Assembly (NCBI GenBank): GCA_903824665.1
Contig: CAIJXT010000009.1
Span: forward strand, 62,001-126,000
Origin: an uncultured Bacteroidota bacterium
GTDB taxonomy: Bacteria > Bacteroidota > Bacteroidia > Chitinophagales > Chitinophagaceae
DNA: 64,000 nt
Direction of reading: 5' to 3'
The notes below the pieces were generated by a model. It did no database searches, was not told the DNA's origin, and worked only from the letters and a program-made list of their open reading frames with translations. A program made the position numbers and the translations under genes. Position 1 is the stretch's first letter; the number at the start of each line of letters is the position of its first letter. Shown in pieces: positions 27,501 to 34,693 of the stretch.

Positions 27501-28216
27501 AAGCCCTGATGCGTGCTGAGTTGGGCAAACAAAAGTACGACCACCCGGTATATGGAAAACGGTTTGAGGTAGTAGCCGCAATGGCACATGCAGGGGCTGG
27601 CAACTATGCTTTGGCCGACTCGACCATAAACGGTTTTATTGCCAAGCATCCGGCAGACTCGCTCACTCCCTGGGCAAAAAGTGTAAAAAACTACATCTCC
27701 GATATGCGCACCAATGGCAAACCTGCCTGGTATAAGGAAGGTGCGTACACAAGTGTAAAAAAAGATACAAAAGCACCAGGAAGCGAACCAGACAAAAAAC
27801 CGACAGAACCCCTACCCCCAACCACCCCGGTAATGCCACAGGTACCGGCAACGTATGCCTACCATGCCGATAGTGAACACTACTGCGTGGTAGTACTTCC
27901 GGGACTTGACTCCAGAACAGGTCGACTGAAACAGGCGATAAGAAGTTTTGATTCAGCAAAGTACTCGGCTGGCAATCTGGAGTTGCTCATAGACCAGTAC
28001 AGTATGTCGCAATGCATTTTTCTGGTACGGAAATTTGGCAATGCAGCACAGGCCGGCGAATATATGGCTGCACTGGCAGCATCTGCCACGGGTAATACAT
28101 ACACTGCTGACGAACTTAGCTATTACACAATCTCCGCCAGCAACTACAAGAAAATGTTTGCTGACAAAAAGATCGACGAATACAAATCGTTCTACAATAT
28201 GTACTACAAAAAATAA
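24575..28216 (+). CDS. PorW/SprE-like TPR protein of the type IX secretion system
   Basis: A 1213-residue exported protein, with a signal peptide right after a TTG start (MRFSIIYFFVLVFFIF, cleavage near GAGYAQ). No lipobox Cys is present, unlike classic PorW/SprE lipoproteins. Residues 30-280 are a highly basic repeat with units like KxDSxxxARKHxTDS. The rest matches PorW/SprE architecture: KKRWGPVRRV and HYNYYFNANRKMEEAE (about 305-345), DDMYLLLGEAYYYKGGY, many TPRs, and a final domain of about 120 residues (YHADSEHYCVVVLPG to NMYYKK). PorW/SprE is needed for type IX secretion in Bacteroidota. The divergent AtpZ-like neighbour agrees with a gene order often seen in this phylum. Confidence 0.8.
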   Translation: MRFSIIYFFVLVFFIFTNVGAGYAQTDKKNSAASAKAARARTDSIAKAREKATKNLAKARKQKLDSTRKAREFKMDSATNARKHITDSIKASRATKTDSATKARKHKTDSAINARKYKESKKYRDSVTKSKTKKAKSLQNARQARMDSLTEARKHTTDSITSMRTSRTDSVKKIQKKRTDSLARVKKYKASKRYADSVTLTRRHRSDSIKAVQKNFRDSIAAIRKHSMDSAKLSRTKKLDSTKAVRTKYMDSIKLVRKHKTDSLLKKKEHKDKVAKANEKKKQEALKMKFEIKLKQKREEWSNTTMLKKRWGPVRRVTQNSFTHYNYYFNANRKMEEAEQNMLRVNRENYDSLVGIFPFNPNKDSSLLAADMDSIVHKVSVGIQIHDPRVKWSDDMYLLLGEAYYYKGGYENASIAFRYIIANKQKSKKKKGKSNYSQTRSKSSPSIVEKKKKSKLRFMQHKSVHNDAILWLARTYTTSGNVENAESILSLLEYDENLPDNLVGRLAVEKAFAYLELKNYPEASKQLTIAAEDNNLPEWLRLRVAFLNGQLLQNMGNHVAAAASFEEVLEHFPKIEMDFYARKYIAHNKLMAGNDVADAMAPLKKLLKDNKYSGYYDQVYFVLGKMAAKANKPGEAITYLTKSTKTPKATKKQKALSFAEMGDVYYTTAKYAYAKIAYDSAAKYSSSASKDKNVAAAVQRSTGLNEISGPANTIHDIDSLLRLAALSKKDQQGVVRRYLRDMEKKLQDSITNAESAAIAGIEPVESDPNKPTSSGWYFSNPTLMAAGSADFKRKWGTRPLTDNWRRSASVPLAGGTKSEGAATDDTDEDDGVAKQENGLPTEESLLSKIPNTQQQKEQMAKTQQKAYILLAKAYIKQLEDYTQAQNTLDSLNLRHPAHGQKEEELFLRYQIAVKQNRLDKAQEYANELIAKFPKSQYASMLRPNKSESKPMNENVSEVSSYFDETYALLMRHQYTEALMRAELGKQKYDHPVYGKRFEVVAAMAHAGAGNYALADSTINGFIAKHPADSLTPWAKSVKNYISDMRTNGKPAWYKEGAYTSVKKDTKAPGSEPDKKPTEPLPPTTPVMPQVPATYAYHADSEHYCVVVLPGLDSRTGRLKQAIRSFDSAKYSAGNLELLIDQYSMSQCIFLVRKFGNAAQAGEYMAALAASATGNTYTADELSYYTISASNYKKMFADKKIDEYKSFYNMYYKK

Positions 28217-28257
28217 GTTAGCTGATTACCCGTTACGTCAGCGTCAATATCAAACTC

Positions 28258-29490
28258 ATGCGCACTCTTCTTACCAATATCAAACAACTTCATCAGGTTG
28301 AGCAACCCGGAACCAAAAACCCGTTGCTGAAAAGTGCCGGTCAAATGATGGGCACCATTCCGTTCATTGACAATGCATGGTTGATTATTGAAGAAGGCAG
28401 GATACATAGTTTTGGGGAAATGAGCAACATCCCCGACGGCGATGCTGATGAGGTTATTGATGTTACCGGGCGTATGGTGCTTCCGGCTTGGTGCGACAGC
28501 CATACCCATTTGGTTTTCGCCGCTCCCAGAGAAGGTGAATTTGTGGATAGAATAAAAGGCGTAAGCTATGAGGAGATCGCAAAGCGGGGCGGCGGCATAC
28601 TGAACTCGGCAAGGCGCCTGAATGAAATGAATGAAGAAGACTTATGCCGGCAAAGTATGGATCGGCTACAGCGTGTAATGGAAACAGGTACCGGAGCTAT
28701 AGAAATAAAAAGCGGATATGGTTTGTGTCTGGAAGGAGAACTGAAGATGCTGCGGGTAATACGCAGGCTGCGCGATAATGTGACAATACCCGTAAAAGCA
28801 AGTTTTTTGGCAGCACATGCCTACCCCCTTGAATACAGAGAAAACAAAGACGGATACATAAAACTGATCATAGACAAAATGCTGCCGGCAGTAGCGGCCG
28901 AGGGGCTTGCAGACTATATGGATGTCTTTTGTGAAGATGGTTTTTTTGGCATTCCGGAAACAGAACGCTTGCTGGAAGCCGGGTGGAAATACGGGCTAAA
29001 ACCAAAAATTCATGCCAACCAATTGCACTACTCAGGTGGGGTACAGACGGGCGTGAAACATGGTGCACTCAGTGTAGACCATCTGGAATATGTGGGTGAT
29101 GTCGAAATAGCCGCCCTGAATGGGAGTAACACAATGCCCACTCTGCTGCCCGGTGCAGCGTTCTTTCTGGGCATTCAATACCAGCCTGCACGAAAAATGA
29201 TCGACGCTGGCTTACCGGTATGTCTGGCAACAGATTATAACCCGGGCTCCTGCCCATCTGGCAATGTCCCATTGCTGCTGTCTATTGCCTGTACACAACT
29301 CAAAATGACTCCTGAAGAAGCAATCAATGCAGTCACGATCAATGGCGCAGCGGCTATGGAGTTGGAACATGAATTGGGAACAATAAAAGCCGGTAAACGT
29401 GCAAATCTGATCATCACACACAAGATCACGTCGCTTGCACACATACCCTACGATTTTGGCAATAATCCGGTTTATCGCATGATCTGCTGA
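28258..29490 (+). CDS. hutI: Imidazolonepropionase
   Basis: A 410-residue amidohydrolase that opens 4-imidazolone-5-propionate to N-formimino-glutamate, the third step of histidine breakdown. Metal ligands His82 and His84 (DSHTHLVFAAPRE) and the substrate-binding stretch GAIEIKSGYGL are present, as are HAYPLEY, HANQLHYSGG, SVDHLEY and the catalytic Asp region CLATDYNPGSCPS. Length is normal. No hutH, hutU or hutG is adjacent; the neighbours are a T9SS-related gene and a secreted protein, so it is an isolated hut gene. It begins 41 bases after the PorW/SprE-like gene and may be cotranscribed with it. Confidence 0.95.
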   Translation: MRTLLTNIKQLHQVEQPGTKNPLLKSAGQMMGTIPFIDNAWLIIEEGRIHSFGEMSNIPDGDADEVIDVTGRMVLPAWCDSHTHLVFAAPREGEFVDRIKGVSYEEIAKRGGGILNSARRLNEMNEEDLCRQSMDRLQRVMETGTGAIEIKSGYGLCLEGELKMLRVIRRLRDNVTIPVKASFLAAHAYPLEYRENKDGYIKLIIDKMLPAVAAEGLADYMDVFCEDGFFGIPETERLLEAGWKYGLKPKIHANQLHYSGGVQTGVKHGALSVDHLEYVGDVEIAALNGSNTMPTLLPGAAFFLGIQYQPARKMIDAGLPVCLATDYNPGSCPSGNVPLLLSIACTQLKMTPEEAINAVTINGAAAMELEHELGTIKAGKRANLIITHKITSLAHIPYDFGNNPVYRMIC

Positions 29491-29677
29491 TTGTACAAGC
29501 CTCATCCAAACCTGCATATCTGCGGAAACTATAACTAAAAGCAATATTATAGAAGGGCACTTTCCTCCTTGTGCCCAATTGAAAAAAATTGTTGCACGTT
29601 TGAAAAAATAGTTTTTTTATTGGCATCATATTTTGTTACCTTTATTTTATCGCAATATTTAAGGAACTACAAAAACC

Positions 29678-30199
29678 ATGCTTATGAAACCAAACTTAAT
29701 CTTATCATGTTTTCTGGGAATGCTGGCCGGACTACCTGTTGTGAGTGCGCAAAGTATTACACCCAAGGTCATAAACGCAACCGGCGGATCAGGCACCATC
29801 GGAACAAATACTTTTGAATGGTCTGTGGGTGAGGTGATGGTTGCTACACTCACCGGATCGTCTGTTATTGTTACTCAGGGTGTATTACAACCCAACAACG
29901 GCTCGGCCGCTATAACCGATCAGGTGCTGACATCAAGGCTCGACGTGTTTCCAAACCCCACCAGCTCGGTAGTTAACATTCAATTCAATGCTCCCTCCAG
30001 CGGCAGACTTTCTTACCGCCTGATGGATGTTACTGGCAGAATGATACTGGAAAATGTTGCTAATGTGAAACCTGGTTCAACCACCCAACAAATTGATATT
30101 AAAGCGCTGGCATCTGCCAACTATATGCTGAATGTCTTCTTCAAACCAGAGGGCGCTGCAGAACAGACTACTACTTATAAGATACAAAAACTGAATTAA
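29678..30199 (+). CDS. Small secreted protein with T9SS type A sorting domain
   Basis: A 173-residue protein. A signal peptide (start at the ATG 29678 or at Met3, MKPNLILSCFLGMLAG) ends at VSAQ. The next 60 residues (NATGGSGTIG, FEWSVGEVMVATL, VTQGVLQP) are a motif often seen at the start of small Bacteroidota surface proteins. The last 85 residues are a T9SS type A sorting domain: LDVFPNPTSSVVNIQF, then LMDVTGRMIL and ANYMLNVFF. It is followed 42 bases later by a collagen-like surface protein, probably in the same transcript, suggesting the two act together at the cell surface. Confidence 0.85.
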   Translation: MLMKPNLILSCFLGMLAGLPVVSAQSITPKVINATGGSGTIGTNTFEWSVGEVMVATLTGSSVIVTQGVLQPNNGSAAITDQVLTSRLDVFPNPTSSVVNIQFNAPSSGRLSYRLMDVTGRMILENVANVKPGSTTQQIDIKALASANYMLNVFFKPEGAAEQTTTYKIQKLN

Positions 30200-30241
30200 T
30201 AACATAGACCATAACATTAGTTAACCTACCAAACAAACTAT

Positions 30242-32152
30242 ATGAAAAAATTACTTCTATCCGCTGCCATCATCCTCGCATGCATGCCGGCATGGGCGCA
30301 ACCCGCGCAAAAATTCAATTATCAGGGCGTTGCCCGTAATGGATCAGGCGCACCACTGGCCACTACAAATGTGAGTCTGCGGCTTACTATCCGCGACGGT
30401 TCGGCAACTGGTACTACAGTGTACCAGGAAACACAGTCGGCAACAACAAATGCATATGGTCTTTTCAATGTTGCTGTTGGGGCAGGTACAGTTGTTAGCG
30501 GCACCTTCTCGAGCATACCATGGGGTACAGGTGATAAATATATGCAGGTTGAGATAGACCCAGCTGGCGGTACATCCTACACCAGCCTCGGCGCAAATCA
30601 ACTGTTGAGTGTACCATTTGCGTTGAATGCATTGAATGGCCCGGGCCTTACCGGACCAGCAGGTCCCGCGGGTCCAGCAGGCCCGGCAGGCCCAGCTGGC
30701 GCAACGGGTGCTACCGGAGCCACAGGCCCGGCGGGCCCGGCAGGTGGTGGCCTCAGCTCCATCACAGCCACTGCCCCACTGACCGGTGGTACTATCACCA
30801 CTTCCGGCTCTATAGGTTTGGGTACAGTAGGTACCGCAGGTACCTACGGCTCTGCAACTCAGGTACCGGTTTTCAGCACAGATGCATATGGTCGTGTTAC
30901 CGGCGTGGTTAACACACCTATTACGGTGCCAACGCCAACAGTAACATTGGGTGGCGATGCTACAGGCCCCAGCGGAGCAAACACAGTTATACGTATTCAG
31001 AATCGCAACGTGAATTCTATCGCACCAACCAGCGGTCAGGTACTGCAATGGGACGGAGCGCAGTGGACACCAACAACTCCTGCAGGCGGCGGCGGTATCA
31101 CCAGTACCGGCACAGCCAACTATATTACCAAGTTTACAACCAGTGGTACAGCAATCGGCAACTCACTGATGTATGAAAATGCAGGAAGCATTGGCGTAGG
31201 TACGCTGGCACCAACAGCATCTATGCATGTTGCTTCCAGTGCTGCTCAGGCTGGTTTGTTCAGTACAAATGCAATCGCTTCGAACGGTGTATTGGAAGGT
31301 GTATACTTGGGTACATCTACAGCGGCAACGAGTTTAGGTGTATTCGGTAAATCAGTTCCTTCTTTAACCGTAACAGAGGGTATCGGTGTGTTGGGCGAAG
31401 GTGGTATGAGGGGTGTATTTGGATATGGATATTCACAATCATCTGCCGTAGGGTCCGAAACACATGGTCTAACCGGCTCTTCTGAGTCTGATGCAGACTA
31501 CTCAATAGGTGTTGCCGGCTTTGCAGATCGTTACAGTGCTGCATCTGGTGGTAGTCTGAATAGCTATGGTGTCTATGGATTTGGTACTGGTGCCGTGTCA
31601 ACCCTCGATGATTGGGCGGGATGGTTTGCAGGCGATGTTAATATAACCGGTTTCCTTGTAAAAGGTGGTGGTACATTCAAAATTGATCATCCACTCGATC
31701 CTGAAAACAAATACCTTTCTCATAGCTTCGTTGAAAGCCCAGATATGATGAATATTTACAACGGGAATATTACTACCGATGCATCAGGCGTAGCTACGGT
31801 AACCATGCCTGCTTATTTCGATGCACTGAACAAAGATTTCCGCTATCAGCTCACTGCTATCGGAACTTTTGCGCAGCTGATCGTATCAAAAGAAATAACT
31901 GGCAACACCTTTGAAATCAAATCAAACATTCCGAATGTAAAAGTGAGCTGGCAGGTAACCGGTGTTCGTAAAGACGTTTGGGCAAATGCCCATCGTGTAG
32001 TGCCTGAAACAGAAAAAGCAACGAAAGACAAAGGAAAATACTTCCATGCAAAAGAATATGGAAAAGACGATTCCTTCCAGATCGGACTTGTTAAGAAAAA
32101 AGACATAGGTAGAAAAAAACCAGAAGTAATACAAGGGTCTACAAGAAAATAG
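30242..32152 (+). CDS. Secreted surface protein with collagen-like and tail-fibre-like segments
   Basis: A 636-residue secreted protein. Signal peptide MKKLLLSAAIILACMPAWAQ is followed by a domain common in Bacteroidota surface proteins (KFNYQGVARNGSG to LLSVPFALNA, about 24-130). A collagen-like Gly-X-Y tract of about 13 triplets (GPAGPAGPAGATGATG) follows, then a tail-fibre-like part (YGSATQVP, DAYGRVTG, LGGDATGP, SGQVLQWDG). The C-terminal 150 residues (LDPENKYLSHSFVESPDMMNIYNG onwards, ending in a basic tail) resemble a conserved, mostly beta domain of the same family. No sorting domain is seen. It probably forms a trimeric fibre at the surface; the partner may be the T9SS protein 42 bases upstream. 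Confidence 0.8.
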   Translation: MKKLLLSAAIILACMPAWAQPAQKFNYQGVARNGSGAPLATTNVSLRLTIRDGSATGTTVYQETQSATTNAYGLFNVAVGAGTVVSGTFSSIPWGTGDKYMQVEIDPAGGTSYTSLGANQLLSVPFALNALNGPGLTGPAGPAGPAGPAGPAGATGATGATGPAGPAGGGLSSITATAPLTGGTITTSGSIGLGTVGTAGTYGSATQVPVFSTDAYGRVTGVVNTPITVPTPTVTLGGDATGPSGANTVIRIQNRNVNSIAPTSGQVLQWDGAQWTPTTPAGGGGITSTGTANYITKFTTSGTAIGNSLMYENAGSIGVGTLAPTASMHVASSAAQAGLFSTNAIASNGVLEGVYLGTSTAATSLGVFGKSVPSLTVTEGIGVLGEGGMRGVFGYGYSQSSAVGSETHGLTGSSESDADYSIGVAGFADRYSAASGGSLNSYGVYGFGTGAVSTLDDWAGWFAGDVNITGFLVKGGGTFKIDHPLDPENKYLSHSFVESPDMMNIYNGNITTDASGVATVTMPAYFDALNKDFRYQLTAIGTFAQLIVSKEITGNTFEIKSNIPNVKVSWQVTGVRKDVWANAHRVVPETEKATKDKGKYFHAKEYGKDDSFQIGLVKKKDIGRKKPEVIQGSTRK

Positions 32153-32174
32153 AGGCAAAATAAGATTAGCAAAC

Positions 32175-32216
32175 AAAGGACAGGCATTTCCGTTGCGATC
32201 TGCCTGTCTTTTGTTT
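32175..32216 (+). terminator. Terminator after the collagen-like protein gene
   Basis: An 8-bp perfect stem GACAGGCA/TGCCTGTC (32179-32186 with 32201-32208) with a 14-base loop is followed by TTTTGTTTT. Confidence 0.65.
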
Positions 32217-32350
32217 TAAAGCGGTTCACCGCCTATATCAATTACTAAGCCACAGCACAACAAAACGGAACTATGGTAGCACTTCCCGGTTTTCGTCATT
32301 AACTATTCGAACAATTAAGTATCTTAGCCCTTTAGCATCAAACCAACCAT

Positions 32351-33832
32351 ATGGGTTTATTTACAAAAAAACCGATCGGCAAACTTATACTTGACTCCTC
32401 TGATGGGGAAAAAACACTGAAGCGTACCCTTAGCGCCACCAATCTGGTGGCTTTAGGTATCGGGGCTATTATAGGTGCAGGTCTGTTTGTGCGCACCGCC
32501 GCCGCCGCTGCCAATAATGCCGGACCTTCAGTAACCATAGGTTTTGTTGTTGCGGCCATAGGCTGTGCACTTGCTGGCCTATGCTATGCCGAATTCGCGT
32601 CTATGATTCCTATTGCTGGTAGCGCTTACACCTATTCTTATGCTACTATGGGCGAGTTTGTGGCCTGGATTATAGGCTGGGATCTGGTGTTGGAGTACGC
32701 TGTTGGTGCTGCCACAGTGGGCATAGCCTGGAGCGAATACCTCAACAAGCTTTTGGAACTGTTTGGTATGCATATTCCCTATCGATGGTCGCACTCACCA
32801 TTTGAGGTCTGCGACGGGTTAGGCACTTTTGCCGGCGAGGCAGGTGCACATGGTATCATGAATATTCCGGCATTGTTTATCATTCTCATGCTCACCATGC
32901 TGCTCATACGCGGCACTAAAGAATCGGCCTTTGTAAATGGTATCATCGTTATATCAAAGGTTGCAATTGTAGTACTTTTCATTGTATTGGGCTGGAGTTA
33001 TATGGCCCCTGAAAACCATGCTAACTACATACCTGAAGCAACAAAATTCACCGATAGTCAGGGCGTAACCCACAATTATGGTGGTATTTGGGGTATACTG
33101 GGTGCAGCCGGGGTGGTTTTCTTCGCATTCATCGGTTTTGATGCCGTATCTACGGCAGCACAGGAAGCCAAGAATCCCAAAAGAGATATGCCTATCGGCA
33201 TTCTCGGATCGCTCGTGATCTGTACTATACTTTATATACTGTTTGCCCACGTCCTTACTGGCGTAGCACCGGTGAACGACTTCAGAACACAAGGCAAAGA
33301 AGCTTCTGTAGCTTATGCAATCAAAACTTACATGGCAGGATACGGCTGGCTGGCAAATATGGTGACTGTCGCCATTTTATTTGGTTTCTCATCTGTAATA
33401 CTGGTAATGCTCATGGGTCAGTCCAGAGTATTCTACTCAATGAGCCGCGACGGTTTGGTACCAAAAGTTTTCTCTGACCTTCATCCAAAATACCATACCC
33501 CTTACAAATCCAACTGGATATTCTTCGTTTTGGTTGGTGGGTTTGCTGCTTTTGTACCCGGCGATATAGTAGGTGACATGACCAGCATCGGCACATTATT
33601 CGCTTTCATGCTGGTATGTGCCGGCGTCTGGATTCTCCGGATAACCAACCCCGAAATTCAACGGCAGTTCAGGGTGCCTATGGTACCTGTTGTATCTATT
33701 CTGGGAATAGTAGTTTGTGGCGCCATGGTGGCCGGTCTCGGCTGGACAAACTGGGCACGTCTTGGTGGGTGGCTGGCTTTAGGATTGATTATCTATTTTG
33801 GCTATAGCAGAAAAAACAGCAAATTAAAATAA
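32351..33832 (+). CDS. APC-family amino acid permease (CAT type)
   Basis: A 493-residue inner-membrane transporter with about 12 helices. The signature of helix 1, LGIGAIIGAGLFV (about 34-46), and the conserved helix 3-4 segment (PIAGSAYTYSYATMGEFVAWIIGWDLVLEY) point to the cationic amino acid transporter branch of the APC superfamily. FFAFIGFDAVSTAAQEAKNPKRDMP (about 258-282) and VFYSMSRDGL are further family motifs. The substrate is probably an amino acid, but which one cannot be told. The gene stands alone: a terminator precedes it and a receiver gene follows. Confidence 0.93.
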   Translation: MGLFTKKPIGKLILDSSDGEKTLKRTLSATNLVALGIGAIIGAGLFVRTAAAAANNAGPSVTIGFVVAAIGCALAGLCYAEFASMIPIAGSAYTYSYATMGEFVAWIIGWDLVLEYAVGAATVGIAWSEYLNKLLELFGMHIPYRWSHSPFEVCDGLGTFAGEAGAHGIMNIPALFIILMLTMLLIRGTKESAFVNGIIVISKVAIVVLFIVLGWSYMAPENHANYIPEATKFTDSQGVTHNYGGIWGILGAAGVVFFAFIGFDAVSTAAQEAKNPKRDMPIGILGSLVICTILYILFAHVLTGVAPVNDFRTQGKEASVAYAIKTYMAGYGWLANMVTVAILFGFSSVILVMLMGQSRVFYSMSRDGLVPKVFSDLHPKYHTPYKSNWIFFVLVGGFAAFVPGDIVGDMTSIGTLFAFMLVCAGVWILRITNPEIQRQFRVPMVPVVSILGIVVCGAMVAGLGWTNWARLGGWLALGLIIYFGYSRKNSKLK

Positions 33833-33888
33833 AGCAGTCTATCTTTAGGGGAACAGAATGCCTTTCAACCCTTTACACAACTAACTAA

Positions 33889-34299
33889 TTGTTAATAAAA
33901 ACAACACACTGTTTGCTTACCGGATACAAAATACTTGTTGCTGAAGATAATTCGCTCAACCAAAAGATCGCTACTTTTCTCTTGCAGAAGGATGGCGCAC
34001 AAGTAACTATGGTAGCTAACGGCAGAGAGGCTGTAATACAGCTGGCTCAGGATGCTTTTGATGTGGTACTGATGGATCTGCAGATGCCCGAGATGGACGG
34101 ATTTGAGACAACACGCCATATCAGAAATATAATGAAGAGCAACGTGCCCATAATTGCATTGTCGGCAAGCAATTATGACGGGGAAATGGAAAAATGCCGC
34201 GAAGTGGGCATGAATGCTTGCATTACCAAACCTATTGATATTCAAAAACTCAACAACCTGATATTAGAACTGAAAAAGGATAATAGAATCATAGCCTGA
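33889..34299 (+). CDS. Stand-alone receiver domain protein
   Basis: A single CheY-like receiver with phospho-acceptor Asp63 (VVLMDLQMPEMDG), acidic pair near residues 19-20 (VAEDNSLNQ), Ser/Thr position in IALSAS and Lys114 (ITKPID). No ATG is available: the frame opens with TTG at 33889, with another TTG at 33913 just before TGYKILVAED. The sequence is closest to receivers fused to hybrid kinases, so it might be a separated piece of one. The Hpt gene 11 bases downstream is the probable phosphotransfer partner. Confidence 0.85.
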   Translation: MLIKTTHCLLTGYKILVAEDNSLNQKIATFLLQKDGAQVTMVANGREAVIQLAQDAFDVVLMDLQMPEMDGFETTRHIRNIMKSNVPIIALSASNYDGEMEKCREVGMNACITKPIDIQKLNNLILELKKDNRIIA

Positions 34300-34310
34300 A
34301 CCATACTCAT

Positions 34311-34679
34311 ATGAATCCGCCATTATTAGACCTTAGCTATTTATTTGACATTTCCTGCGGCGACCCAAAGTACGTATTTGAGGTATTGACCCTTTTCGTC
34401 GAAACTTTCCCAAACGGGCTCGCAAATCTCGAAAAGCTCATTCGGGAGACCGATGACTACGAAGCCATTCATAAGCAGGCTCACACACTAAAATCGAGTG
34501 CCGGAATCATCAGAATCAGGCAGGTATATGACGACATTTCGAGAATCGACTCGTTGGCAAGGTCGCGTGGAAATAAAGCAGAGATTATTGCAAAGATGGA
34601 GAACATCCTGTTTAACTTCAACAAAGCACTACCGCTCATACAATCTGAACGCGGAAAACACAGACCATCATCACTGTAG
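34311..34679 (+). CDS. Stand-alone Hpt (histidine phosphotransfer) protein
   Basis: A 122-residue helical protein with the Hpt signature AHTLKSSAGII, phospho-acceptor His58. The preceding helix (DPKYVFEVLTLFVETFPNGLA) is typical of the four-helix Hpt fold. It lies 11 bases after the receiver gene, and the two are probably cotranscribed, together resembling the C-terminal half of a phosphorelay kinase split into two proteins. No kinase is adjacent; the TPR hybrid kinase at 5891-8515 has its own receiver and Hpt. The kinase feeding this pair is unknown. Confidence 0.85.
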   Translation: MNPPLLDLSYLFDISCGDPKYVFEVLTLFVETFPNGLANLEKLIRETDDYEAIHKQAHTLKSSAGIIRIRQVYDDISRIDSLARSRGNKAEIIAKMENILFNFNKALPLIQSERGKHRPSSL

Positions 34680-34693
34680 CAGTTAAACACACT

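Noticed and set aside
29555-29576. GGGCAC/GTGCCC hairpin after hutI as a terminator
   Set aside because: Only six base pairs and followed by AATTG rather than a T-run; too weak to call.
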